Shown one piece after another: positions 31,562 to 42,935 of a DNA stretch of 64,000 nt; the stretch's first letter is position 1; the number at the start of each line of letters is the position of its first letter. Under the pieces are notes generated by a model. That model was not told where the DNA came from, ran no database searches, and saw only the letters and a list, made by a program, of their open reading frames with translations. Source of the DNA: Sepioteuthis lessoniana (taxonomy: Eukaryota > Mollusca > Cephalopoda > Myopsida > Loliginidae); NCBI GenBank assembly GCA_963585895.1, contig OY757907.1:112005771-112069770 (forward strand), given 5' to 3'. Position numbers and translations under genes: made by a program.

Positions 31562-31805
31562 TCTCAAAACAAAAAAAAACAAAAAGCAAAAAACCATCGG
31601 TAACATTAAGATGATAAATCTATTTCCATCCAATTAAAAGTATTGATATAAATCAATGCTCTAACTAAAAATTAACAGGACTTCTTCATATCCAAATTTT
31701 TTTTAGAGCACTGATTTATATCAATGCTTTTAATCGAATGGAAATACAGTTATTATCTTAATGTGATCGATTGTATTTTTTTCTTTTTTTTTATTTTATT
31801 TGAGC
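31562..31805. mobile_element. snap-back hairpin element
   Basis: Two arms of about 110 bp (31562-31674 and 31702-31805) fold on each other around a loop of about 27 nt. The best-paired part is 'ttaaaagtattgatataaat' with its complement near 31712-31735. Outer arms are A-rich or T-rich. It could be a small fold-back MITE or a hairpin-RNA locus. Confidence 0.8.
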
Positions 31806-32003
31806 AAAGGTATTTGCTGAGTGGATTTTATTTACGTTGAGCGCTTTATCAGGATTAATTTAATATTCTATTTTTGAATATTTTATTTGTTCTCATTGTA
31901 ATTATTCTCTATTTCGGATTTACTGGATTGAATAATATATATATATCCTCAAAAGTTAAAGATGACTAAGCTTTTGAGTATATTATAACCAACATAATAA
32001 ATG

Positions 32004-32871
32004 TATGTGGTGCATTCAAGAAGTTTCCAGACTTTAATTCAGTATGTTATTGCTATACATCTTATGAGATGACTGACCAATTTTTAGGATTTCAGGTTCA
32101 AATCAACAGGTACAGTAGCAATTGGAATACACCCTACTAAAGCCTGATAGTCAGAGCTGGTGAATTTCAAAAATGCAATCTGGACGTGAGGACACTTTAG
32201 AAGAACGATATGCAATAAAATTGTGTTTTAAACTTGGAAAAAATGCCACAGAAACGTATGGAATGCTTCAGACTGTTTTTCGATCATGTTGCATGAATTG
32301 AGCATCAGTTTTTGAGTGGCATAAGAGATTAAAGGAAGGCAGGGAGTCTGTGAGGGATGATGAGAGCTGTAGGTGGAGTCAGGAAGTCAATACACCCGAG
32401 TTGATTGCCCAGAGGGTTAGAGTTACTATGTTGAGGTTTTAAGGATGTTCAGGAAGAGATTCCTAGGGAAGAGGCCAGCTCTCTTCAAATCGGGTCAGTG
32501 GCATTCCTACCAGAACAATGCACCAGTCCACAACTCCATCCTTTTCACAGACTATTTGAACAATATGGGCATCAAGACAGTTCCTCACCCTTCCTATAGT
32601 TCAGACCTTGCTCCCTTGACTTTTGGTTATTTGCTAAGCTCAGAGGCTGTCGTTATGAGACAATTGAGGAGATGAAAGAGGCTAAGACGAAAGTCATTGA
32701 CACGCTCACACAAGACTTCCATGGGGCCTTCCAGAAGTTGTTGGAACGCTAAAACAAGTGCATTGGAGCTGGAGGAGATTACTTCGAAGGAGACTAGCTT
32801 CATGTGCGAACTATCAATAAAAGTGCCCATACGAAAAAAAAAGTCTGGAAACTTATTTAGTGATCCTCGTA
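32004..32871 (+). mobile_element. mariner element, internally deleted
   Basis: Flanked by TA (32004-32005, 32870-32871). The 28-bp terminal inverted repeats share the perfect inner block AAGTTTCCAGACT; the right end reads CGAGGATCACTAAAT on the minus strand. At 864 bp it is shorter than the 1.3 kb of a usual mariner and lacks the middle of the transposase. Cut-and-paste DNA transposons of this group move via a DD34D transposase. Confidence 0.9.
32173..32830 (+). pseudogene. mariner transposase remnant
   Basis: Starts at ATG 32173: 'MQSGREDTLEERYAIKLCFK', then a stop after 'VFRSCCMN'. It resumes with 'VFEWHKRLKEGRES' and 'TPELIAQRV', the N-terminal helix-turn-helix domain. After a deletion of roughly 150 residues the C-terminal part appears in the frame from 32445: 'RFLGKRPALFKSGQWHSYQN', 'NAPVHNSILFTDYL', 'GIKTVPHPSYSSDLAP'. 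Then after frameshifts come 'FQKLLER' and 'GGDYFE'. The second catalytic Asp, normally in DNAPVH, is Asn (NNAPVH), and the third, normally in APCDF, is lost (APLTF). Inactive several times over. Confidence 0.85.
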
Positions 32872-32889
32872 TCTTTTCAAAAAAAAAAT

Positions 32890-33420
32890 CTAAGTATCGT
32901 TCTATAGGTAACTTGTCTCTTCTAAAATACAAATCCGATTCTGTTTTATATTTTTTGCTTTTGTTTTACCGCGTTCATGTAACACTTATAATTCTTCCGT
33001 ATGTAGTATTGCCTGATTGTGAAAGCTTGTGAATATTTGTTGCAAAACATGTTTTTTATTTCTGTATTTTTCTTCAACTCTCTTTCCCTGTTCCATCTTT
33101 AACTTAAATACATATAGTCTATTACTTATACTGAGCACTTTTCATTTAGAAATAAAACAGTATATATGAATATATTTACAAATAAAAAGGGATCAATACT
33201 TGTAATAGAGAAAATATATATTCAAGTTAAGATAACAGACACAAAGTGAACGATACGTAATGACTATCAGTTTCTCACCAAAGCTAAGAACTTTATATAT
33301 CATCCAACTTCTCTTTTTGCGCGCGCGTACGCGTGTTGTCGTATGTAATAGACACTGAACTGAATTCAATTCCTGGCCTAGGTCGTTTCAATTTAACATA
33401 ACACTGACACTCTTTGAAAA
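32890..33420. other. unassigned sequence with alternating GC patch
   Basis: Contains 'gcgcgcgcgtacgcg' near 33320, a short alternating purine-pyrimidine tract. Otherwise unrecognised. Confidence 0.4.
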
Positions 33421-33482
33421 GGTATGAAGCTAATTATTCTCTCTCCAGCTCTGAGTAAACCGTAAAGCAGATAGGGCTCTTT
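33421..33482 (+). mobile_element. SINE A core fragment
   Basis: 'aaaaggtatgaagctaatta' and 'tctctccagctctgagtaaa' match the SINE A core in sense orientation. Head and tail are missing. Confidence 0.5.
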
Positions 33483-33484
33483 AT

Positions 33485-33900
33485 TAAATATATATAATTT
33501 GTAAGCGAACAGTTTTTGCTCAACAGTTTTTGAATGAATCAGAGATCATTCATTTGCACACAGTTAAATGGTTCCTAGCATTGCTATCTAATATTAATAA
33601 TTCATTTCCTAAGTCCTTTGTTTGCACACAGATAAATGGTGTCAAGCATAGAAAATGATCAAAGAGTTCGAATTGACTTATAGATTGGTCCCAAACTGAT
33701 CCTACCACTCTGCATCAAAGAGGGTCTGTGAGTAATGGCACTCAAGGAATACGCTATATAACCTAAAGCTCCAGGAAATGGAGCCTCAACATCAGAAAGT
33801 TTAGTGTCATATCTAGGGCAGTCGTTAGTGGGTAGTGACCTTATTTTTATGCACAGAGGCGGTCGATGTATTCTACAGCGTCCACCGACTGGGCGGGGAT
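33485..33900 (-). mobile_element. HTR repeat copy 15 (no hairpin tail)
   Basis: Starts inside the body ('atataatttgtaagcgaaca', 'tttgcacacagttaaatgg') and has a diverged head ('gattggtcccaaactgatcc', 'ctccaggaaatggagcctc'). Confidence 0.7.
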
Positions 33901-34051
33901 CTAGGAGAAGGGGAAAAGTCTGATATTACTCCAGTTAAACTCAGCTCACCAATTGACCTTGAGTCAAATCCTGTTCTTGCGGAGATTGTGTGTGAATGTC
34001 CTTTATACACAGATGAATTTAAAAAAAATATAATTGGTATGTACGGATGAA

Positions 34052-34072
34052 TTTTTTTTTTTTTTTTTTTAC
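34052..34072. repeat. poly(T) run
   Basis: About 20 consecutive T residues. Confidence 0.9.
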
Positions 34073-34334
34073 AAATACAGATGAAATTCGTATTTCTACT
34101 TAGTGAATTGTTGAATTAAAAAAAGCTCCCCCCACAAAAAACCCCTAACAAAACAGAACAGTTATCACAATGTAGACAGTGAAATAAACGTTTATTGCGC
34201 CATCTTATCCCTGGTCAATTTACATAAATCTTATTTTAAAGCATTCTAGTAGTGAATAATAATTTAGAGTGGTATACTTGTTTTAATTCCGACGTGAATA
34301 TAAAAAGTTACGCGACTGTTAGACTTATTCGTCT
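34073..34334. other. unassigned sequence
   Basis: No feature recognised between the T run and HTR copy 16. Confidence 0.4.
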
Positions 34335-35058
34335 CAGGTTTGGTTTGGTTTTACGGCATATCAACTATTGTGGGTTATTTAATGCCAAATCTTATTCGTA
34401 CATATCTATTAAATTTGATTTGTAAACATTCTTAATTGAGCCTGAGCTCATTTTATTGCACACAGTTAAATGGTTTCAATTATTACTAATATGAATCACT
34501 TTATTTACTATTAATCATTTGTTTGTGTGCAATTAAATGATCATATTTATCCAACCCCTCCGCTCGGACAGGATATGACAAGGTCAATTTTTAAGCGGAG
34601 TTTAACAGGTTTGAATTCAGAGTTTTCCTTCTCCTAGACCAGTTGCCTCACCAAGGCTGGAGAACCTAATCTGTCCTACTATTTGTCCATAGCTGGATAA
34701 TTAAATAAATGCAATTAAATGATACCAAGTATTGCTATGCATCCAACAATTCAATTAAAAAAATCAGTCATTTCTTTACACACCGTTAAATGATCAAACC
34801 GTTTCATTTCTAACAATTTAATTTAGAAAATGTCATTTGTTTGCACTCAGTTTAAATGTTAAACAGTTCTATTCGACCCATCGATCGGACCCTATCAGGT
34901 GCTACCACTCCAAACTAGATTGTACTTGGGAGCGACGACAACGAAGTAGTACCGTATATCAGATGGTTTAATGTCATGCCAGGACACTAATTGGCGAGAG
35001 TTGCCTCACTGCAGAGACACAGTCGGTGTATTTTACAGCCCAGTCGACTGGGCTATAT
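34335..35058 (-). mobile_element. HTR repeat copy 16 with nested SINE A
   Basis: A well-preserved tail at 34340-34392 (GGCATATCAACTATTGTGGG then TTATTTAATGCC), body units before and after a nested SINE A, and a head with 'gacccatcgatcggacccta', 'aggtgctaccactcc', 'cccagtcgactgggc'. It is the best copy for seeing the hairpin. Confidence 0.88.
34529..34723 (-). mobile_element. SINE A, 5'-truncated, 13-bp target-site duplication
   Basis: GCAATTAAATGAT at 34529-34541 and 34711-34723 brackets the insert inside an HTR body unit. The tail and body of SINE A are present up to 'gtccatagctgg'; core and tRNA head are missing. Confidence 0.9.
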
Positions 35059-35289
35059 CTGTCTAAAGATTGTGCTAATGAACACGTCCAACTAATAACT
35101 AACAGATTGAAATTTTCACGAAAATTAAGCTTTTAGATTTTAAACCAGGCCTTATTTGCTTGTAAAGCATTAAGTACTTGTAAAATTGTCTAAACAAAAT
35201 TAGGTAAATCATTTATCTTCAATTTCTGTTGCGTTTATTGTCTAGTTTCTTTTAGAACTGTACATACCAACTTACATCCTGCTCGTGCG

Positions 35290-35542
35290 TTGTGGTGACA
35301 CAAGGTCAATTATTTCAGCGGAGTTTATCAGGTTTGAATTCCAAGTTTTCCTTCTCTCATACCAAAGCTAAAGAGTCCTGTCTGCTCTCCTATTTGCCCA
35401 TATCTGTAGGGAGAATAGTTATATGCATACCTTACGCATGAGTATTAGCGTCAGAAAAAAATCCGAACAGACTCGTCCAGGTTTTGGATTCTGGTCCCAG
35501 TGTCCATTTTCACAAACGGTAATCATTAAACGACGGGTACCT
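35290..35542 (-). mobile_element. SINE A, diverged copy
   Basis: 'tgacacaaggtcaattattt', 'tcaggtttgaattcc', 'tatttgcccatatctgtagg', 'acagactcgtccaggttttg' and 'taatcattaaacgacgggta' are in inverted SINE A order. Confidence 0.75.
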
Positions 35543-35564
35543 ACACATATACATCATTAGTTAT

Positions 35565-35795
35565 TTATTTAACCTCTTCCCCACGGTCAGGATGTGACGC
35601 AGACATTTTAAAGCAGAACATGTATTTGAATGAAAAGTTTTTTCTTTCTTGATGGGTTGTCTAACCAAGGTTAAAGAACCCAAACTGCCCTAATATTTAC
35701 CCATAAGTGGAAATAGAGACATTCGATTCTTGCTCTTCCAAAGGCATGTACTCGAAGGGGAAGTGCTTCGATCAGTGTTTCTAGATGGACGTGGG
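35565..35795 (-). mobile_element. SINE A, old partial copy
   Basis: 'ttaacctcttccccacgg', 'gatgtgacgcag', 'gggttgtctaaccaagg' and 'atttacccataagtgg' are in inverted SINE A order. The head is unrecognisable. Confidence 0.6.
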
Positions 35796-35879
35796 GGTAA
35801 AAAAATTTTCGTCTTCGTCATTCGGAATATGTTTTCTCAAGTAAATCAAACTTGTTTCTTACAATAAACGTATATTTAT

Positions 35880-36530
35880 TTCTAATATCTCTATTGCTAG
35901 GTGAGTACCAGTCACATCGCGAAGGTTTAACTGTTTAAGCCTGCATAGACCCATGCCTGTCTTTGCTGAGACGATTCTGTGTTCGGAAAGAACTTCAAAC
36001 GAAGTGCGCGATTCATAGTTTTCTGTGCTATTCATTCATTTCTTGTATATGCATATAGAGTAAAGTCGGCGACCTTAGTCGAGGGTGAACCGAAGGCTCC
36101 CTCTTCGGTAGCTGCTACACTGAGGTGTAGGGGACTACGCTACTACCTTCCCTGGATTGCTCTACTTTACCCTTGATCCGTACCTTATAATGGTGAGTGT
36201 TAAGCAAGGTGGCATCAAGTACCAATTTTTTGAGTCTTTGGTATGACTCGACCTGGGATTGAACCCTTGTCTACCGGACCACTGGCAAACACTCTATTCA
36301 GACCAATGGCTCGGTTACTTTATGCATATGTAATGCAGCTGTATTTTAATTTTATTGGGGTTGATGTGGTTTTTAGCTCTCTTCTTGGGATTTAGCATTA
36401 GGCATGCAAGTATTTTCTCGAGTGAATATCGCCTATTTCTCTTGGGGAGTTGTGTAAGCACAATTTGTTATTCCCGTCTTTGCCTATTTTAGCATCCATG
36501 TCTCCACCGATGATTACAAGTTGGATTAGT
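35880..36530 (-). pseudogene. RTE-like LINE endonuclease fragment split by SINE D
   Basis: After the SINE D insertion (36057-36320), the minus strand around 36400-36515 encodes 'LVIIGGDMDAKIGKDGNNKL' then 'CLHNSPREIGDI', matching the GGDxNA region of the RTE-like endonuclease at 14430-15190. The piece left of the SINE (35880-36047) resembles the same downstream sequence at 14380-14600. Confidence 0.65.
36048..36329 (-). mobile_element. SINE D with 9-bp target-site duplication
   Basis: TATGCATAT flanks the insert (36048-36056, 36321-36329). The minus strand carries a B box GGTTCAATCCC next to 'aggtcgagtcatacc', then 'gatgccaccttgcttaacac', 'ggatcaagggtaaagtagag' and 'cttcggttcaccctcgacta'. 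The A box is less clear. Confidence 0.75.
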
Positions 36531-36873
36531 ATTTGGGAATGTATTGGACAAAGACATGTGAGTACAAGAACATTGATTCTACTCAAACAAACCAGAAATA
36601 AAATTACTGGATATTGGTCATACATATACATTTATCTCGGCATCGCAAGGAAAAACTTTGTCAATGCCATCATAGGAGGTGTACACGTGACTCACAGTCC
36701 TCAAACCTTGAAATGACTAAATTGAATAGATAGAATCAAACATAGAATTATGTGTGCTTCGTTTAATGCCAACCCCGTTACAATAATGGTCTTTAGCAAC
36801 ATTATTCCCACTAATGCAAGTGATTAAATAGACACCATCACGTTCAACAACGAGTTATCTTTCCTTGTCCGTC

Positions 36874-36875
<2 letters not shown>
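36530..36875. other. unassigned sequence
   Basis: No repeat family recognised. Confidence 0.4.

Positions 36876-36934
<59 letters not shown>
36876..36934. repeat. (AT)n(GT)n microsatellite
   Basis: About 42 bp of AT repeats, then 16 bp of GT. Confidence 0.95.
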
Positions 36935-37560
36935 AACAAATGTTATATCAGGTAGACTAACATTTTTCGAAATACATTTTTGCACATTTTTCTCTTTATT
37001 ATTAAAAATATTATCTGGTATCGGTGAGCAAGCTCATCTCACAAATAATTGAGTTCAGATTTTACGGATCACCACCCTACTTATCTAACACTGGCTCCGT
37101 AAATAATTACCTGCTCTTTTATATCTTAGACTTAGTTTTACATGTCCTTCACGTGCATGTGTTTTAGTTATAATTTTTTTTTAAGGTGGACACGACTATT
37201 TTTTTTTTGTCGGGCAAACGTGTTATGAATGAAAATGTAACCACTTATTTTCTCTGGTGGGAGGATCCTGCCACTGAGTGTATGTACTTTTTAGAACGGG
37301 TTTAAAAAAAAATTCTTTTGAATTTGATCATCCTAGTAATTCATGATGTAAATATATTCCTACAAAAACCATTTCCTCAAGGTTTACAAAGATAACCAAA
37401 TCAAATTACTGTGAACATATTTGGTTAAGAAAACTTAAAATTTCCTATTGGTATGATTCATTTATTTTTAATTCATCGGGAAGTTTTGTCAGGTTTTTGA
37501 AACTAATTTGCAGGGATTTGCAGTAGGTTGAAAAATGCATGGCATTTGATAGATAATTAG
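36935..37560. other. unassigned AT-rich sequence
   Basis: No feature recognised. Confidence 0.45.
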
Positions 37561-37785
37561 TTTGGTTTCTTTGTTTAATGGTATATCAACCTTCGTGGGC
37601 AATCTAATGCAGAAGCATCCTTATAGAAGAATGTTAGCGGTACAATTTAACCAATAACGAGAAGGGATAAACGGTTCATTACCTTTCCCAAATGTTTCAG
37701 CTCGAAATTGAACGCTTTAGTACAACTGGGGTTTTGAACCCGCTTACTACGATCTCATAGTCTAGCGTGTTAGCCATTACGATTT
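37561..37785 (-). mobile_element. SINE B copy
   Basis: Tail 'ttaatggtatatcaacc', body 'tatagaagaatgttagcgg', core 'acctttcccaaatg', then 'acgctttagtacaactgggg' and 'tgttagccattacgattt', the inverted A-box region. No clean target-site duplication. Confidence 0.8.
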
Positions 37786-37934
37786 GGAGATCATCCAAGA
37801 TAGATGAGAGGAAGTTTCTAGCAATTATCGATTCTTTTCATTATAAGTTCATTTCCTGATTTTGGCAATGCAGAAATATCCTCCGTTTAGTAGAGAGGTT
37901 GATTGATCTCAAAAGAAAGAACTGATAGTAGTAC

Positions 37935-38625
37935 TAATCATTCTAGTCAATATCAATCATTTGTTTGCACACAGTTTAATGGTTTTTAAGCCTTACTACA
38001 CAGCATTAACAATTCTATTCATCGACTACTCCGATCTAATACGAATAACTTACACGTAGCTTTGTTTTTAAATAACTTCTAATAATCCCGATAAAAATAT
38101 TTCATAGTTATATTTGACTCATTGATGAGTCCCTGAAAGGTACTACCACTCCGGGTCAGTGGGGACTCCAGAGTAATGGTAATGAAAGGGTACTCTACAT
38201 TCCCCAACCCCCAAGACTGAAGCCTCAGTCAGATGCAGCTTATTATCCGTATTTACCCCCCCCCAAGGGCAGAATGTGAGACGAGGTCAACTTCTAAGTA
38301 GAGCTTCACAGGTTTGAATTCATAGTTTTCCTTCTCTTAGACTGGTTGCCTAACCAAGGCTAAAAAGCTCAGTCTGTCCTATTCTTTACTAATAACTGGA
38401 GCGAGATTAACTAGATTCCTACCTTCATAAGGATATTAGTGCTACGGTAAATCCAATCAGCCTCGTCCAGGATTTGAACTTGCGTCGCCGTGTCCATTTC
38501 CTACGACAATACCCATTACACCAAGGCCATCTGTACGATGTTGGTTATTGCCATATCCAGGACACTAAATGATTTCAAGTATTGCTATCTAATAATACTT
38601 TTTAAAACTCAACAGTGATAACTGT
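37935..38625 (-). mobile_element. HTR repeat copy 17 with nested SINE A
   Basis: Body units ('tttgtttgcacacagtttaa'), head ('gactcattgatgagtccc', 'taccactccgggtcagtggg', 'agggtactctacattcccc') broken by a SINE A. The head then continues as 'gccatatccaggacactaaa' and passes straight into another body unit. The same head-to-body junction occurs at 57205-57225. Confidence 0.75.
38248..38533 (-). mobile_element. SINE A nested in HTR copy 17
   Basis: Inverted full-length copy from 'ccccccaagggcagaatgtg' to 'caccaaggccatc'. B box on the minus strand as 'gcaagttcaaatcctgg'. Confidence 0.85.
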
Positions 38626-38639
38626 CACGATTTTATGCA

Positions 38640-39170
38640 CAGGATTTTCTTGGTATGGTACCAGTCTCAGTCACGTTGTTACAAACTGAAATGTGTAAGT
38701 ATGCACGACAATGCTCCTTCTCATGTATATAAGATTAATCGGGAATTCTTTGAGCTTGAAAGATTTACAGGACAGGATAGTGATCTAGCAACCATCAAGT
38801 CTTGATCGGAATCCGATCGAAAAATCTATCGTCAATTGCGGTAATACAATCATATGGAGGTAACAAACAATATGACGGCAAAGCAGAGCTTTGGGAAGAA
38901 GTTAAAACTACCATGTCGAAAATTAAACCTGCTTCAGTAAAAAAAAAAAAAAAAAAAAAAAATCAAATCAATGTATTATAGATTGCCGAGATGTAGCGTC
39001 ACTTAAAAAAAGATTAAAAGAATTATTCTACGTTCGTTATTCATTAAATTATTGGTGTTAATCAATTTTTGATTACTTTATTACATTTTTATTGAAGTAA
39101 AATGTGATTATTTGGTTTTGCCTTATGACTTCAGACGGCAGTTTTTAGGATATTTCAATTAATTTCAATA
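38640..39170 (+). pseudogene. Tc1-like transposase, C-terminal half
   Basis: Plus-strand frames give 'MHDNAPSHVYKINREFFELE' then 'RFTGQD', the DNAPSH segment with the second catalytic Asp of Tc1 transposases. After a frameshift come 'SSLDRNPIEKSI', whose NPIE holds the catalytic Glu, and 'YGGNKQYDGKAELWEEVKTT' then 'MSKIKPAS'. A 23-A expansion at 38940-38962 then breaks the frame before 'INQCIIDCRDVASLKKRLKE'. The N-terminal DNA-binding half is absent. Tc1 transposases cut and paste DNA at TA sites. Frameshifts make this copy nonfunctional, though catalytic D and E codons remain. Confidence 0.8.
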
Positions 39171-39294
39171 AACATTGATAATACCTAAAATTTTATCTCA
39201 GACGTTGTTTTGGCATCAAAACTAATTGCTCAAAATTCTACACTTTTTTTTTTTTACTAAGTAAATTTGAATTTTGAAAGTTTGTGTGATGTGC

Positions 39295-39545
39295 TTAAGT
39301 TCAGACATTATGTAGTTCTATTTGATTAAGAGATGAAATCCTAACAGGTATTACCTCTCGGAATCAGAATTAACCTGGAAATAATGGCCGATTCCTCAAA
39401 CTACTGGAGCCTCACCTTCAGAATGTTTAATGTCATTCTCTCGGCACTCGTTGGGAATCTTACCCCACAGCAAAAAATATACTTGGCGTATTGTACAGCC
39501 CCAGCCGACAGTTTGGTCAGGAAGATTACCAAATATCATAAGTAC
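39295..39545 (-). mobile_element. HTR repeat copy 18, head only
   Basis: 'gattaagagatgaaatccta', 'acctctcggaatcagaatta', 'actactggagcctcacc' and 'acagccccagccgac' form a diverged head without body or tail. Confidence 0.7.
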
Positions 39546-39954
39546 CGGAATAAGGTCTTAAGGTCCAGTTGCCCAACAGTCATGAAGACAGAACGAATCA
39601 ATGTATTATACCAAAGAGCTTTTGTTTTAAAAATTCGAATCAGACCCGAAGTCGTTTTCTGCTGACCATATTTTTTCACCTGTTATGCCAAAAAATTTAA
39701 CTTTCTTTTTGGGTAAAAAATGAAAAGATTCAGAACGGATGTAACCGTGATAGATTAAGTGGTAGATTCTCACTATCATGTACAGTACGATTATTCATTT
39801 CCTTTCAAATTTGTTGCATAATAACAACAGTATTGTGTCTATTTCTGTTCAATCCAATCATTGTTATCTCTGAAGGAAAAGAGCTGGTTACTTCTATAGT
39901 ACTTCCTCTTATCTATTTCCAATTACTTGTGTCTTAAATATGGTAGAAGTGGAC

Positions 39955-40135
39955 TCAACAACCAGAAATCAAATCCTAGATGAGGCAGTCTGTATTTCCC
40001 ATAACGCTTATCCCTTTAGAAAAGGTATGAATTTATTCTCCCTCCAGCTATGGGTGAATTGTATGACAAGCAGGGCTCTTTAACTTTCGTATAGCAACCT
40101 ATATAAGAAAAGGAAAACCCAATTCTGAGCAGACC
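39955..40135 (+). mobile_element. SINE A, old copy, plus strand
   Basis: 'gaaatcaaatcctagatgag' (B-box region), 'aaaaggtatgaatttattct', 'ccctccagctatgggtga' and 'aaaacccaattctgagcag' are in sense order. Confidence 0.65.
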
Positions 40136-40566
40136 TGGTTAATGGATACAAAAGATAACCTTTACATAAGTACTCTTAAGTCGTTCTTCACATAGTAGAT
40201 TCTGAGATCAAAGAAATTTCAGAGTATTGCAGTAAAGATTTTTTAAAGTGAAAGTGGAACACATTTTTCCATATGTTAATATTTGACTTACATCTGGTAG
40301 CGTGGTCAGATATGTTTGGCTGCATGTGACTAGAACAGGTTACACTAATGCATTTGCACTTACTGGCAGCGTTTTATTAAAGAACCCTTTGTTTAAAACG
40401 GCGGTCTTTCTCCTCGAGTAAATCTTAAGCTCTTAATCTAATTTAAATGTACTTCATACACCGATTAAACTTTTTTCAACCGTGGAAAGCTTTTACTCAT
40501 ACTAGAAAAAAATCCATGTGTTTTCGTTAAGAATAGCGACGTTTATTGAAAACTGGCAAAGACAAA
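40136..40566. other. unassigned AT-rich sequence
   Basis: No feature recognised before the (AT)n tract. Confidence 0.4.
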
Positions 40567-40610
40567 TTATATATATATATATATATGTATATGTGTGTGT
40601 GTGTGTGTGT
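40567..40610. repeat. (AT)n(GT)n microsatellite
   Basis: AT repeats followed by GT repeats. Confidence 0.9.
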
Positions 40611-40623
40611 TGAATGAACACAC

Positions 40624-40880
40624 ATACGAGGTTCATTCAATAAATAAGGTAAATTTTTTGCCTCAAGGGTTGACTGTAGAGTGCAATGTTTCGATTTACA
40701 CTTTTTTGCAAGGAAATGAACAATGGTGGCTCCTTTCATATTCCAGATATTCAGAATTACCCTCTTTATTGACCGTTGCCCCGAGAACAGTTTCCTTACC
40801 GGAGAGTCTGAATATACCACACTATGGACTGTCTCTTCTGGCTCTTATTGACAATCCCAAGTTTAGCTATCACGGATTTC
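40624..40880. mobile_element. possible mariner end fragment
   Basis: Begins TACGAGGTTCATTCAATAAA, close to the outer terminal repeat of many mariner elements (compare TACGAGGATCAC at the right end of the 32004-32871 element). The other end is missing, and an RTE fragment follows. Confidence 0.4.
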
Positions 40881-41275
40881 ACTGACTTTCTCTTGCCACT
40901 TGTCTCCATCGTCCATCGCTTTCGACAGATCTTCCATTCTACTTCCTGTATCAGTACAGAGCTGTTGTAGATAGGTTCTAGCTAGTCGTCCAACCCTTGC
41001 TCGTCCATGTTAAAGATTCAATAGGAGTACGTCACTTATGAGTTCACTCTTACTTCACCAGCATTGTTCTCCATGTCTGGTTCGTCTTACTTGGATGTTT
41101 TTTCAGATGGGCGGTAGGAGTCGGTACAGCTGCTGTTTTGTGGGATGTTGCCTCCAGGATTTGTTCAAGAAAGCTGGTAGCATTCTTGAGAAATTGCCGT
41201 CATACGCTAAGTCAGCGTCGACGTGGTGCATCCATATAGTGGTATTGACACGATTGCTGCTTAGTTGAGAGTGAT
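40880..41275 (-). pseudogene. RTE-like LINE 3' fragment
   Basis: On the minus strand the frames correspond to the C-terminal region seen intact at 50662-51056 (equivalents of the WRQ, HAGHC, GRP and EAMND blocks), with many substitutions and stops. The 3' tail is missing. Confidence 0.65.
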
Positions 41276-41300
41276 AACAGGCGAAAATGACACTTGAACC

Positions 41301-41620
41301 AAATCGTGGTTTACCATATTTACCAACCCCTCTGCTCGAGCAGGATATGACACAAGGTCAATTGTTAAGCGGAGTTTAACAGGTTTGAATTCAGAGTTTT
41401 CCTTCTCCTAGACTAGTTGCCTCACAAAGGCTGAAGAAATCAGTCTGCCCTACTATTTACCCACAGCTGGAGGGAGAATAATTGGATTCATACCTTTCCC
41501 AGGGGAATTAGTGCTCTGTGAAATGCAATCAGTCTCGTCCAGGATTTGAACTCGTGTCGCCGTGTTCATATCCTACGACGATAACCATTACACCACGGGC
41601 ACCTCCAAATCGTGGTTTAC
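41301..41620 (-). mobile_element. SINE A full-length with 14-bp target-site duplication
   Basis: AAATCGTGGTTTAC flanks the insert (41301-41314, 41607-41620). All parts of the family are present, including both polymerase III boxes. Few differences from the other good copies suggest a late insertion. Confidence 0.95.
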
Positions 41621-42632
41621 GGAATTAGAACAATCCACTACTGTGGATCAAGTAAAGGACTTGGTTCGAAGTTCTGTAAAGCTTATTTATAAACACTACT
41701 AAAACATGCTTCTCTGCATTCCTCACACATTCTATAAATTTCACATGGTTTGCTTTTCTCAGCCACCATAAATTTATTAACCCCCGGGAGCACTTCTTTG
41801 CCGCCATTTTGAATAGCTTCAAAACCTTTTTACCCGATTAAGGTCACTTTTCGCTCTAAAACAATTCAAAATAATGCAGAGTTATATTTATAGAAAAAAA
41901 AATACTTTTAGCAAAAAAAAAATCCATTAATGAAATAACACTCGTATACGTGTTTGTACGTGGAGGTGGGGTAAAGCGGTTTTTATGTATAAATACTGTA
42001 TATATCAACTTAAATAAAAACGCTGAATTTCGTAATGCTTGGTTTTAAACATGAATATATTGGTATACAACTCTCAGAACAGACAGACTCTTTCGAACTA
42101 TACAAACCTGCTATCTTCGATCACTCAGTACATTTGTATATTAAACCGAAAATCTTCAAAGTCTCTGTAATTAAATTATTGGTATAACCCATACTTCTCA
42201 GACCATCTATGCCCTTTTCAAGTTTAATCGAAGTTATTAATATACATTAATCCATTTCAGTCTATCATCTGACGTGAGGCACTGAAGAAGAAAGGTTTTA
42301 TGCGGCAGCAATTCTGCCGACATTATTCAGTCGGCCATTTTGTTCAACTTTTCTCGGGTCATTAGAATCGTTCTCCTTTCAGCGTTCTCTTCATTTTAAC
42401 TGATGCAAATAATTGTAATTTCATTTTATTGGCAGTGTAATTATCAGTAGATTTATATTCAACTCAAGATCAACGATATTCTAGCCAATTAAACTTACAT
42501 TTGCCTTTTGTCAAAAGGCCGTTCATTTAGTTAGACGTCTGGAACACATTTTATTTTTTTCGTTAATAACTGAAACAACTTGTTTTGTTGTACTATGAAC
42601 AAAGATGACATTAATGATCCAACAGTGGCACT
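41621..42632. other. unassigned AT-rich sequence
   Basis: About 1 kb with no recognised family or domain. Confidence 0.45.
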
Positions 42633-42935
42633 GATAAGGAGGTGCCCATGGTGTAATGGTTATCGTTGTAGGACACGTCGGCGACACGAGTTCAAATCCT
42701 GGACGAGACTGATTGCATTTCACATAGCACTAATACCCTTGGGAAAGGTATGAATCCAATTATTCTCCCTCCAGCTATGGGTAAATAGTAGGTCAGACTG
42801 GGTTCTTCAGCCTTGGTGAGGCAACTAGTCTAGGAGAAGGAAGACTGAATTCAAACCTGTTCAAGTCCGCTTAAAAATTGACCTTGTGTCATATCCTGTT
42901 CGAGCGGAGGGGTTGGGTAAATATGGATAAGGAGG
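42633..42935 (+). mobile_element. SINE A full-length, plus strand
   Basis: Flanked by GATAAGGAGG (42633-42642, 42926-42935). In sense order: A box TGGTGTAATGGTTA (about 42652-42665), B box GAGTTCAAATCCTGG, core 'cccttgggaaaggtatgaat' to 'atgggtaaatagtagg', body 'gaattcaaacctgtt', tail 'gagcggaggggttgggtaaa'. This is the reference copy for the sense strand. Confidence 0.93.

Noticed and set aside
42640..42720. Possible tRNA gene from A and B boxes
   Set aside because: The same sequence recurs with a common body and tail in many places, so it is the head of SINE A; no cloverleaf with a proper acceptor stem is evident.
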